Positions 25,454-33,391 of a stretch of DNA of 41,095 nt are shown one piece after another. The notes under the pieces are model-generated. The model saw nothing but the letters and a program-made list of their open reading frames with translations. It did no database searches and had not been told where the DNA came from. Source of the stretch: Halopseudomonas sabulinigri (lineage in GTDB: Bacteria > Pseudomonadota > Gammaproteobacteria > Pseudomonadales > Pseudomonadaceae); the NCBI GenBank assembly GCA_011053055.1, contig DRHT01000046.1, forward strand, positions 1 to 41,095, in the 5' to 3' direction. The translations under genes and the position numbers were made by a program. Position 1 is the first letter of the stretch. Every line of letters begins with the position of its first letter.

Positions 25454-26440
25454 ATGAGCCAAGCTCGCGAAGTCGCTGTTATCGGCGCTGGTATGTCAGG
25501 CTTAAGCGCAGCGACGCTGCTGCAACAAGCCGGTCTAAAAGTTACCTTATTCGACAAAAGCCGCGGCAGTGGCGGACGCTTGAGCAGCAAGCGCACCACC
25601 GCCGGCACTTTCGACATGGGTACTCAGTATTTCACCGCACGCGACCCCGCATTTGCCGCTGCCGTGGCTGAATGGGTTGCCGCTGGCTGGGTTGCCGCCT
25701 GGCAACCACGCTTGTTTCGGTACGATGAACAGGGCTTACAACCTTCCGACGACCGCCAACAACGTTTTGTCGGTAGCCCGCGGATGACTGCGCTTAGCCG
25801 GGGCCTGCTAGGCAGCCTTCCTTTGCACAGCAGCACGCGTATTGAGCAGCTGCAACGCCGCGATCAACAATGGCAACTGACCGATAGCGATGGTGTCTCT
25901 CATGGCCCTTTTGATCACATTATAGTGGCCGTACCACCCGCTCAAGCAGTGCCTCTGCTTGGCAGCGCCAGTCATCTTGCCGACCCCGCTCGTACTAGCG
26001 ATATGGAGCCCGGTTGGGCAGTAGCGCTTAGCTTGCCGCATGCGCTTGATACCGCTGCCGAAGCAGTATTCGTGCGCAGTGGTCCGCTTGACTGGATCGC
26101 CCGCGACGCAAGTAAACCGGGGCGAGATGCCACTGAAAACTGGGTCCTCCAATCAACCCCCAGCTGGGCTCGCGAGCATCTTGATGATGACCCGCAACAG
26201 GTAGCAAACGCTCTCACTGCCGCCGCGAGCAAGGTTCTGGGTTTGGCAATACCCACACCGGTCTTTCAACACGCTCACCGTTGGCTTTATGCCCGACCGA
26301 CAGTCGCAAGCGACTTGGGGGCAATGAAAGCTTCCGAGCAGGGGCTCTTCGTGTGTGGCGATTGGTGTTTAGGTGGACGGCTTGAAGCCGCCTGGTTAAG
26401 CGGACAACGCGCAGCAAAAGCCTTGATCAACACGCCATGA
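25454..26440 (+). CDS. Renalase-like FAD/NAD(P)-dependent oxidoreductase
   Basis: The 328-residue protein has an N-terminal FAD-binding Rossmann motif (VIGAGMSGLSAATLL, about 10-24), followed by the FDKSRGSGGRLSSKR segment typical of renalase-like amine oxidase family flavoproteins. The C-terminal part has the FVCGDWCLGGRLEAAWLSG motif that contacts FAD. The substrate is unknown. GAGGA lies 5 bases before the ATG. It overlaps the next gene by ATGA and is preceded by an inverted-repeat operator, which places it in the predicted light-responsive regulon. Confidence 0.88.
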   Translation: MSQAREVAVIGAGMSGLSAATLLQQAGLKVTLFDKSRGSGGRLSSKRTTAGTFDMGTQYFTARDPAFAAAVAEWVAAGWVAAWQPRLFRYDEQGLQPSDDRQQRFVGSPRMTALSRGLLGSLPLHSSTRIEQLQRRDQQWQLTDSDGVSHGPFDHIIVAVPPAQAVPLLGSASHLADPARTSDMEPGWAVALSLPHALDTAAEAVFVRSGPLDWIARDASKPGRDATENWVLQSTPSWAREHLDDDPQQVANALTAAASKVLGLAIPTPVFQHAHRWLYARPTVASDLGAMKASEQGLFVCGDWCLGGRLEAAWLSGQRAAKALINTP

Positions 26441-26667
26441 CAGCCGACCCAACCCGTTTCAACCCACGCAAGCTGCTGCATTCGAAATGGACTGCACGTG
26501 CGCCACAAAAACGCGAAAAGCATTTCATGGTTACCGCCTGCCATTGGAACGACGACGAGACTGAGCTGCTAAGCATAGAACTGCAGGCCGTGCTGACAGG
26601 CAATTGCTATCCGCTGGAATGGCGCCAGCTGCGCGACAGCGAGGCTTGGCTCCAAGGCTGGAAATAG
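26437..26667 (+). CDS. TIGR02450 family Trp-rich small protein
   Basis: This 76-residue soluble protein is of the TIGR02450 family. It carries the typical block FNPRKLLHSKWTARAPQKRE and ends in LEWRQLRDSEAWLQGWK, with five tryptophans in all. The function is unknown. It starts at an ATGA overlap with the flavoprotein gene, so the two form a unit. Placement next to photolyase-type genes agrees with a role in light or oxidative stress, but that is guilt by association. Confidence 0.85.
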   Translation: MTADPTRFNPRKLLHSKWTARAPQKREKHFMVTACHWNDDETELLSIELQAVLTGNCYPLEWRQLRDSEAWLQGWK

Positions 26668-26696
26668 CCTATTTGGAAGTATTTCTTGCAGCCCAC

Positions 26697-26778
26697 TTGT
26701 ACAACTATGTATCTTCTGTACACTTATTCTTATACAGAGACGATACATTCGTACAAGGCAATACGGCAGAGGTACAAC
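26697..26778 (+). promoter_or_regulatory. Array of (G/A)TACA boxes upstream of the light-response operon
   Basis: The 138-base leader between 26667 and 26806 contains TACA cores at 26700, 26719, 26733, 26744, 26752 and 26773, a TACG variant at 26762, and an inverted TGTA at 26708. Four are GTACA and two are ATACA. Several steps are 8-11 bases, near one helical turn. CarH/LitR regulators bind direct repeats about 11 bases apart as oligomers, so this looks like an operator array for the MerR gene in the same operon. No clear sigma-70 -35/-10 pair stands out inside it. Confidence 0.65.
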
Positions 26779-26805
26779 CTTTGTTGATCCAAGCGGAGGT
26801 GCAAC

Positions 26806-27768
26806 ATGCAGGTAGCTATTGAGCAGCCCATTCCCGTTGGCATCAGTCAATGCCTGACAGGCGCGGCTGTGCGCTTCAATGCCAGCCACAAGCACTCGCG
26901 CCTATGTACCGAACATCTAGGCAGCCTGTTTGCACTAAAGCCCTTTTGCCCAGAGGTCGCCATCGGTATGAGCACGCCGCGTGCGCCCATACGCTTGGTA
27001 GGAGAGGCAGCAGCCCCTAGGGTGCTTGGCACTAAAGATCCCAGCCAAGATCTGACCGTGCCGCTGCAGCATTACGCTGAGCAAGTTAGCCAGGCCAACC
27101 CGCAACTATGCGGATTTATTCTTATGCAGAAGTCCCCTAGCTGCGGTATGGAGCGAGTGAAGGTATACCGCGACAACGGCCACCCCGCTGAAGGCACTGG
27201 CTCCGGAGCCTTTGCGGCGCGGCTGATGCAGCGAAACCCGCTACTACCTGTGGAAGAAGAAGGACGCCTGCATGACCCCGTGCTGTGCGAAAACTTTGTT
27301 ACCCGCGTGATCGTTTACTCGCAATGGCAGGCATTGCTTCGCGATGGCGTAACAGCAGCGCGTCTGCTGGCGTTCCATGCCCGTCACAAGTACTTAGCAA
27401 TGGCGCATAATCAGGAGCTATACCGCCAACTTGGGCCGCTGCTAGCAAACCTGCGGCAGGCCGACCTACAGAGCACCGCAGAGCGCTACTTCACACTGCT
27501 CATGCAATGCCTGAAAACACCCGCGAAGCGCAGTGGGCATTCCAACGCGTTGCAGCATCTGGCCGGCCATTTCAAACGGGTGCTCAAACCCGAAGAGAAA
27601 CAGGAGCTAGGTCAATTGATTGATGATTACCGCCGAGGCACCGTGCCTTTGGTGGTACCCATCACGCTACTCAAGCATCACTTGTTGAATCATCCGGACG
27701 CCTATCTGGGCAAGCAGGCGTACCTGCAACCGCACCCGGCTGAACTCAGCCTGCGCAACGCCATTTAA
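26806..27768 (+). CDS. rudS: RudS-like TudS (DUF523)-DUF1722 desulfidase
   Basis: The 320-residue protein fuses an N-terminal DUF523/TudS domain (about 8-155) to a C-terminal DUF1722 domain (about 190-310, LLAFHARHKYLAMAHNQ). Three cysteines fit the [4Fe-4S]-binding set of TudS desulfidases: C16 in SQCLTGAAVRF, C48 in KPFCPEV and C113 in KSPSCGM. Proteins with both domains (RudS) remove sulfur from 4-thiouridine in tRNA, turning it into uridine. 4-Thiouridine at tRNA position 8 is the main near-UV target of bacterial cells, which fits its place as first gene of a photolyase operon. GGAGG precedes the ATG. The domains and cysteines are seen; the reaction is from family knowledge. Confidence 0.88.
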   Translation: MQVAIEQPIPVGISQCLTGAAVRFNASHKHSRLCTEHLGSLFALKPFCPEVAIGMSTPRAPIRLVGEAAAPRVLGTKDPSQDLTVPLQHYAEQVSQANPQLCGFILMQKSPSCGMERVKVYRDNGHPAEGTGSGAFAARLMQRNPLLPVEEEGRLHDPVLCENFVTRVIVYSQWQALLRDGVTAARLLAFHARHKYLAMAHNQELYRQLGPLLANLRQADLQSTAERYFTLLMQCLKTPAKRSGHSNALQHLAGHFKRVLKPEEKQELGQLIDDYRRGTVPLVVPITLLKHHLLNHPDAYLGKQAYLQPHPAELSLRNAI

Positions 27769-27774
27769 CCCGCC

Positions 27775-28695
27775 ATGAATACCACTGAACCTAACATGCT
27801 ACCGATTCGTGATGCGGCTCGTGCGACAGGCGTAAACCCAGTAACCCTGCGCGCGTGGGAACGGCGATACGGCCTGGTTAAACCGCATCGCACCGCGAAA
27901 GGTCACCGGTTGTACTCGGCAGATCAACTGCAGCAGATACAGCAAATACTCACTTGGCTAGAGCGCGGTGTCGCGATCAGCCAAGTAGCTACCCTACTGC
28001 ATGAGCAGCCAGAACCCAGTGCGCCGGAGCCCTTACTTTGGCAGCATCAGATCGAGCGATTTCTATTTAGTCTGGCGCGTTTTGACTCTCGCCAACTGGT
28101 CAGCCAGTACCGCGAGTTGATGTCGCTCTACCCGTCACAGCTAGTCTGCGCGCAGTTGTTTGAGCCGGTGCTTGCCGAGCTGGAACAGCGCTCGACCAGC
28201 CAATACGGAAACCAGTTGGAAAAACAGTTCTTACAATCCTGGCTGCACAGTTGTTTGGCCTCACGTCTCGCAAGCGAACAGGAGCAAAACCAGGGCCCTC
28301 AATTGGTTTTGGCAAACCTCTCGATAAATAGCCCTGAGCCGCGCCAGAATCTTTTATCGCTCCTGTTGAGTAGCGCCGGCTATTCGTTGGTACTACTGGA
28401 AGGCAACCTACCCGCGAGCGAGCTTACGCTGCTACACGAACGTCGCCCCCTAGCCGCAATAGTGCTGGTTGGAAGCCACCGAATGGAATCCATACAGCTG
28501 GAGCGTGAATTGCCCAAGCTCAGCACGCAGACTGATTGCCAGCTATTTGCCGCTGGCCCGATTATCCAGATGCATAGCAGCGAACTAAGTAGCAGCGGCA
28601 TTAAATTACTCAGCAGCAGCCCGGCGCAGAGTTTCGAGCAGCTGCATAAACGACTCAACGGCCCACATCTGGTTAGCCAAGGTGCACAGCTATGA
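27775..28695 (+). CDS. MerR family regulator, class II LitR-like (no cobalamin site)
   Basis: The 306-residue regulator has a MerR winged-helix domain at about 8-75 (LPIRDAARATGVNPVTLRAW, then KGHRLYSADQL). A C-terminal region follows the helical-bundle plus Rossmann-like layout of LitR/CarH photoreceptors. The cobalamin determinants are gone. Where CarH has the E/DxH...G motif, this protein reads SPEPRQNLL (186-194), and the Wx9EH motif of the helical cap is replaced by a sequence ending EK at 149-150. This resembles the B12-independent class II LitR proteins of Pseudomonas. It starts 6 bases after rudS without an evident Shine-Dalgarno and ends in an ATGA overlap with phrB. Likely an autoregulated repressor. 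Confidence 0.85.
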   Translation: MNTTEPNMLPIRDAARATGVNPVTLRAWERRYGLVKPHRTAKGHRLYSADQLQQIQQILTWLERGVAISQVATLLHEQPEPSAPEPLLWQHQIERFLFSLARFDSRQLVSQYRELMSLYPSQLVCAQLFEPVLAELEQRSTSQYGNQLEKQFLQSWLHSCLASRLASEQEQNQGPQLVLANLSINSPEPRQNLLSLLLSSAGYSLVLLEGNLPASELTLLHERRPLAAIVLVGSHRMESIQLERELPKLSTQTDCQLFAAGPIIQMHSSELSSSGIKLLSSSPAQSFEQLHKRLNGPHLVSQGAQL

Positions 28696-30128
28696 CTCAA
28701 CCCCCACTGTCACTTTGCTGGCTGCGCGCAGACCTGCGTGTGAGCGACAACCGCGCGCTCTTCCACGCTGCTGAACGCGGCCCCGTGGTGGCTGTATTCA
28801 TCGCCACGCCCTCCACATGGAAAGAACATGATGACGCGCCCATCAAGGTGGATTTTTGGCTGCGCAACCTGCACGCCCTGAGTAGTGAGCTGCAAAAACT
28901 CAATATTCCGATGCTAATACTGGAAGCGGGAAGCTGGTCAGAATGCCCCGAATTATTGCTCGACTGCGCACAGGAAGTCGGTGCTGAAGCACTGTTTTTC
29001 AACAATGAATATGGGCTGCATGAACAGGCGAGAGATGAGGCAGTAACCTCAGCCTGGCAAAGCCAAGGGTATCTATGTGAGCGCTTCACCGACCAGCTGC
29101 TGTTCATTCCCGGCAGCCTGAAAACCCAAGCGGGTGGCATGTTCAAGGTCTACAGCCAGTTCAGACGCAGGGCCTACGAGGCCTTGCACCGACAGCTACC
29201 ATCGCGCTTGCCACCACCCGCTGCGCAAGTGGACACGGGAATCCAGAGTAACGCCCTACCTGCCCACTTTGCTGGCTACCCAGCAGCTAGCGAGGCGCAG
29301 CAACGCCTGTGGCCTGCGGGTGAAGACGCTGCGCAAGCACGCATGCAGTATTTTTGCGAGCAACTGCTGGAAGACTATGAAATTGATCGCGACCGCTCTG
29401 ACCTCGACGGCACCAGTCGTCTGTCGCCCTATCTCGCCGCCGGCGTATTGTCACCACGCCAAAGCTTGCACGCAGCACTACAGGTCAACAATGGCGAGTT
29501 CGACAGCGGCAATCCGGGCGCTATCAGCTGGATCAACGAGCTACTCTGGCGCGAGTTCTACAAGCACATATTGGTGTGCTACCCGCGAGTTTCGCGGCAC
29601 CGAGCGTTTCGCCCCAACACTGAAGCGGTGGCTTGGCGGGATGATTCGCAGGCACTAAACGCCTGGAAGCAGGGTCAAACGGGTATACCCATAGTGGACG
29701 CAGCCATGCAGCAATTACTGCAGACCGGCTGGATGCACAACCGCCTGCGCATGATCAGCGCGATGTTTCTTAGCAAAAATCTGCTGATTGATTGGCGCGA
29801 AGGTGAGCGCTGGTTTATGCAGCATCTGATTGATGGTGACCTCGCCGCCAACAACGGTGGCTGGCAATGGAGCGCTTCAACTGGCACCGATTCCGCACCC
29901 TATTTCCGTGTATTCAACCCGCTCAACCAGTCACTAAAATGCGATCCGGACGGCAGCTTCATACGTACTTGGCTACCCGCATTGGCTGAGCTATCGCTAC
30001 GCCAGATTCATAATCCGCCCAGGGCTGATCTGCTGAACCCGATCGACTACCCCGCACCGATAGTCGACCTGAAAAGCAGCCGTCAGCGGGCAATCAATGC
30101 TTTTCGCCATCTGGGAGAACCCGTTTGA
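28692..30128 (+). CDS. phrB: Class I CPD deoxyribodipyrimidine photolyase
   Basis: Photolyase uses blue light to split cyclobutane pyrimidine dimers in DNA. The 478-residue enzyme has the N-terminal antenna domain (LCWLRADLRVSDN) and the C-terminal FAD domain with TSRLSPYLAAGVLSPR, ELLWREFYKHI and the GGWQWSASTGTDSAPYFR core. The electron-transfer tryptophans correspond to W315, W368 and W391, so the Trp triad of E. coli Phr is kept. The NNEYGLHE segment near 104 is like the MTHF pocket. It overlaps merR upstream and the SnoaL-like gene downstream. Confidence 0.97.
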   Translation: MTQPPLSLCWLRADLRVSDNRALFHAAERGPVVAVFIATPSTWKEHDDAPIKVDFWLRNLHALSSELQKLNIPMLILEAGSWSECPELLLDCAQEVGAEALFFNNEYGLHEQARDEAVTSAWQSQGYLCERFTDQLLFIPGSLKTQAGGMFKVYSQFRRRAYEALHRQLPSRLPPPAAQVDTGIQSNALPAHFAGYPAASEAQQRLWPAGEDAAQARMQYFCEQLLEDYEIDRDRSDLDGTSRLSPYLAAGVLSPRQSLHAALQVNNGEFDSGNPGAISWINELLWREFYKHILVCYPRVSRHRAFRPNTEAVAWRDDSQALNAWKQGQTGIPIVDAAMQQLLQTGWMHNRLRMISAMFLSKNLLIDWREGERWFMQHLIDGDLAANNGGWQWSASTGTDSAPYFRVFNPLNQSLKCDPDGSFIRTWLPALAELSLRQIHNPPRADLLNPIDYPAPIVDLKSSRQRAINAFRHLGEPV

Positions 30129-30556
30129 ACAGTAGCCAGTTCGCCGAGCAATTTGCCGAAGGCTTCGCGGCACTCAATAAGCACAATCTTGAGCGCTTGG
30201 CCGAGCTGTATGACCCGCAAATTCATTTCACCGATCCGTTGCACGACGTGCACGGGTTAGAGCCACTGCGCGCCTACTGCGAGAACCTATACGCCAATGT
30301 CAGCGAACTGCAATTTGAGTTCCTGCAGTGCAGCGGCATCGATAACGAACAAGCTCTATTACGTTGGAATATGCGTTATCGCCACCCTCGGTTGGCCGGC
30401 GGCGAGAGTATCTGCGTACCCGGTTGTAGCGTAATCAGTTTTCGCGATTGCAGGGTCTACCGGCATGTCGATTACTACGATGCGGGCGCCCTGCTATACG
30501 AACATATCCCACTGCTCGGGCAGGTGATCGCCTGGCTCAAAAGGAGATTGGCATGA
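30125..30556 (+). CDS. SnoaL/NTF2-like protein
   Basis: The 143-residue protein has the cone-shaped SnoaL/NTF2-like fold pattern: an N-terminal helix (FAEGFAALNKHNLERLAELY), then DPQIHFTDPLH and a long curved sheet. It has no signal peptide. It starts at a TTG inside the phrB stop region (4-base overlap), which the tight operon supports. Such proteins accompany the SDR, FAD-oxidoreductase and cyclopropane synthase genes in photo-oxidative stress operons of other proteobacteria. Its own reaction, if any, is unknown. Confidence 0.82.
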   Translation: MNSSQFAEQFAEGFAALNKHNLERLAELYDPQIHFTDPLHDVHGLEPLRAYCENLYANVSELQFEFLQCSGIDNEQALLRWNMRYRHPRLAGGESICVPGCSVISFRDCRVYRHVDYYDAGALLYEHIPLLGQVIAWLKRRLA

Positions 30557-31326
30557 GCACACAAAAGCGTATCTGGCTGACCGGTGCCTCCAGCGGCATG
30601 GGACTGGAGATGGCCAATCAACTGGCGGCTCAAGGCCACAAGCTGGCCCTCACCGCGCGCAGCGCAAAGCCGCTGTTGGAGCTGGCTGAACGTTACCCCG
30701 GTCAAATATTGGTTATCACTGCTGATCTAACCGACGCCGGGGCAGTGCAAGCCGCTGGCGAACAAATTGGCGCGGCCTGGGGAGCGCTGGACCTAGCGAT
30801 TCTCAACGCCGGCACCTGCGAATACATGGACCTGCCGAGCTTTGATTCAGCGCTATTTGCGCGGGTCATGCAGGTGAACGTACAGGGCACAGCACATTGC
30901 ATCGAAGCGGCTCTGCCGTTACTGCGCAAAGGCGAAAAGCCACGCCTGGTAGGGGTTGGCAGTAGCGTCACTTTTGTACCGCTGCCACGTGCTGAAGCCT
31001 ACGGCGCATCCAAAGCGGCCGTCCGTTATCTGTTTCAATCACTGGAACTGGATTTAGCCCAATACGGGATCAAGGTCAGCTTGGTTAGCCCCGGCTTTGT
31101 AAAAACGCCACTGACTGAAAACAATGATTTCCCGATGCCGATGCAGGTCAGCAGCGAAAAAGCAGCGCGCGCGATTCTGCAAGGCATCGAGCGCGGCAAG
31201 CGCGAAATACGCTTTCCCGGCGTGTTCATTGCCCTGCTGCGGTTGATTGGCAGCCTCCCGGCCGGACTGCGCTACTTATTAACGAGCCGTCTGGCACGCT
31301 CTAACAATTCAGAGGATAGCTACTAA
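30553..31326 (+). CDS. Short-chain dehydrogenase/reductase
   Basis: This is a 257-residue classical SDR with the cofactor motif TGASSGMG at 10-17, the NAG motif (AILNAGTCEY), a catalytic Ser in GSSVTFVPLP and the YGASK Tyr-Lys pair. The substrate is unknown. It starts behind AAGGAG at an ATGA overlap with the SnoaL-like gene and shares one base with the next gene. Its neighbours act on membrane lipids, so a fatty-acyl or aldehyde substrate is a reasonable guess. Confidence 0.9.
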   Translation: MSTQKRIWLTGASSGMGLEMANQLAAQGHKLALTARSAKPLLELAERYPGQILVITADLTDAGAVQAAGEQIGAAWGALDLAILNAGTCEYMDLPSFDSALFARVMQVNVQGTAHCIEAALPLLRKGEKPRLVGVGSSVTFVPLPRAEAYGASKAAVRYLFQSLELDLAQYGIKVSLVSPGFVKTPLTENNDFPMPMQVSSEKAARAILQGIERGKREIRFPGVFIALLRLIGSLPAGLRYLLTSRLARSNNSEDSY

Positions 31327-32573
31327 TGCGGGTTGCGATAATTGGTTCAGGTATATCAGGCTTGGTTTGTGCCCGCCTGTTGTCACGTCGTCATGAAGTG
31401 ACCGTGTTTGAAGCCTCAGAATGGATCGGCGGCCATACCCACACAGTTGACGTTAAGATCGGCGAGCGCGCTTACGCCTTGGATACGGGATTTATTGTAT
31501 TCAACGACTGGACCTATCCTAATTTCATTGAGTTGCTTAAACAGCTCGGAGTCGCCTCTCAGCCCACCGAGATGAGTTTCTCTGTGAGCGAGCCAAAAAG
31601 TGACATGGAGTACAACGGCAATACACTAAGAACCCTGTTTGCTCGCCGCCGCCACCTGGTTTCACCCGGTTTCCTGCTGATGTTGCGCGATATTCTGCGC
31701 TTCAACCGCGAAGCACAGGAAGGCCTACGCGATGGCACGTTAAACCAGCATGCAACCTTGGGCGAATACTTGCGCGAGCGCCGCTATGGCAAGCGCTTCA
31801 TCGAGCACTACATCGTACCTATGGGTGCGGCAATCTGGTCGATGCCGACAGAACAAATGTTCGACTTTCCGCTGGAGTTTTTTGTGCGTTTCTTTCGCAA
31901 TCACGGGCTCCTCGCGATTAAGGACCGGCCCCAGTGGCGAGTGGTGTGCGGTGGTTCGCGCAGTTATCTCGCACCCTTGATAGAACCCTTCAAGGAACAA
32001 ATTCGCCTCTCCACTCCGGTACTGCGAGTGGAGCGCCATGAAAAGGACGTCTCGGTATTCACTGCATCCGGAGAAGAACGTTTCGACCAAGTCGTGTTCG
32101 CCTGCCACAGCGATCAGGCGCTGGCGCTACTAGCCGACCCCAGCGTAACCGAACAGGAGATTTTGGGCGCCATAGGTTATGCCGAAAACGATGTAGTGCT
32201 GCATACCGATACACGCGTTCTACCACGCCGCAAGCGCGCCTGGGCAAGCTGGAATTACCGCTTAGATAAGACAAAAGAGCACGCGGCGGCGCTGACCTAC
32301 AACATGAACATACTGCAGGGCATTGAAGCGCCAGAAACCTTCTGCGTCAGCCTCAATCAGACAGCACAGATTGATCCAAATAAAATCCTGCGACGCTTTC
32401 GTTACGCGCACCCTCAGTTCAGCATCGCAGCCGCGAATGCGCAGGCCCGCTGGCGCGAGCTTTTGGGTAAACAGCACACGTTCTACTGTGGTGCCTACTG
32501 GGCCAACGGCTTTCACGAAGACGGCGTAGTCAGCGCGCTGCGGGTGGCCGAAGCCTTTGGGGAAACGCTCTAG
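31326..32573 (+). CDS. FAD-dependent oxidoreductase (COG2907 type)
   Basis: This is a 415-residue flavoprotein with an N-terminal dinucleotide motif (VAIIGSGISGLVCARLL, ending at VFEASEWIGGHTHTV), a feature of predicted NAD/FAD-binding amine oxidase-like proteins (COG2907). The C-terminal motif YCGAYWANGFHEDGVVSALR contacts FAD. In many bacteria this gene sits beside DUF1365 and a cyclopropane synthase-like methyltransferase. By context it may be the desaturase or oxidase of a methylated or furan fatty acid route, which I infer and cannot show from sequence. The ATG overlaps the SDR stop by one base. Confidence 0.9.
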   Translation: MRVAIIGSGISGLVCARLLSRRHEVTVFEASEWIGGHTHTVDVKIGERAYALDTGFIVFNDWTYPNFIELLKQLGVASQPTEMSFSVSEPKSDMEYNGNTLRTLFARRRHLVSPGFLLMLRDILRFNREAQEGLRDGTLNQHATLGEYLRERRYGKRFIEHYIVPMGAAIWSMPTEQMFDFPLEFFVRFFRNHGLLAIKDRPQWRVVCGGSRSYLAPLIEPFKEQIRLSTPVLRVERHEKDVSVFTASGEERFDQVVFACHSDQALALLADPSVTEQEILGAIGYAENDVVLHTDTRVLPRRKRAWASWNYRLDKTKEHAAALTYNMNILQGIEAPETFCVSLNQTAQIDPNKILRRFRYAHPQFSIAAANAQARWRELLGKQHTFYCGAYWANGFHEDGVVSALRVAEAFGETL

Positions 32574-33391
32574 TGGCGTTAAACAGCGCACTCTACAGTG
32601 GCGTTGTACGTCATCGTCGGCATGCGCCGCGACGACACGCATTCAGCTACCGCACCAGCCTGTTGCTGCTAGACCTTGATGAGCAATCGGCCGTATTCAA
32701 GCTCAGCCATCTATGGTCAGGGCGCTGGTACTCGCCGATGAACTTTCGCGAGGAAGATTATCTGCGCAATGAGCGTGCCGCGAAGGAGCCGCTGAAAGAC
32801 TGCGCGCAGCGCTTGATAACGGAACAGCTGGGCCTGCGCCCCGATGGGCCCGTGCGCTTGCTAACGCAAGTGCGCAGTTTTGGTTTGATATTCAATCCAG
32901 TGTCTTTTCTGTATTGCTATGACCAACAAGAGAAACTAGTGGCGATCATCGCCGAAGTTACGAATACCCCTTGGAAAGAGCGCTTCTGCTACCTGATCAA
33001 AGCAGACCCAAACAGCACAGAGCAGCAGGTAGAAACCCGTAAGGCATTCCACGTCTCGCCTTTCTTACCCCAAAATCTAGACTACCGCATGCGCTTCAGC
33101 TTGCCCGCCGAGCAACTGCGGGTGCACATGGAAGACTGGCAAGGCAAACAACGCTTATTCGATGCCACGTTGACGCTAAAGCGCCGTGAACTAAGCGCCG
33201 CCCTGTTGCGCAAAGAGGCGCTGTCATTCCCCTTCATGGTGCTGAAAACCACAGCAGCGATCTACTGGGAAGCCGTAAGGCTACTGATCAAACGCACGCC
33301 GCTGTTCGACCATCGCAGTGCCGACAAGTCCTACCAAACCTCCTCCGCCAATACCGTCAAGGAACAGCCTGATGAAAAACACCAGTCCTGA
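32573..33391 (+). CDS. DUF1365 family protein
   Basis: The 272-residue soluble protein belongs to DUF1365. It opens with SALYSGVVRHRRHAPRRHAFSY, followed by SFGLIFNPVSFLYCYD and AEVTNTPWKERFCY, all recognisable family blocks. No reaction is established by the sequence. It starts with GTG overlapping the previous stop (TAGTG) and overlaps the methyltransferase gene by 20 bases. The near-fixed FAD-DUF1365-CFA gene trio suggests a common lipid-modification pathway. Confidence 0.9.
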   Translation: MALNSALYSGVVRHRRHAPRRHAFSYRTSLLLLDLDEQSAVFKLSHLWSGRWYSPMNFREEDYLRNERAAKEPLKDCAQRLITEQLGLRPDGPVRLLTQVRSFGLIFNPVSFLYCYDQQEKLVAIIAEVTNTPWKERFCYLIKADPNSTEQQVETRKAFHVSPFLPQNLDYRMRFSLPAEQLRVHMEDWQGKQRLFDATLTLKRRELSAALLRKEALSFPFMVLKTTAAIYWEAVRLLIKRTPLFDHRSADKSYQTSSANTVKEQPDEKHQS

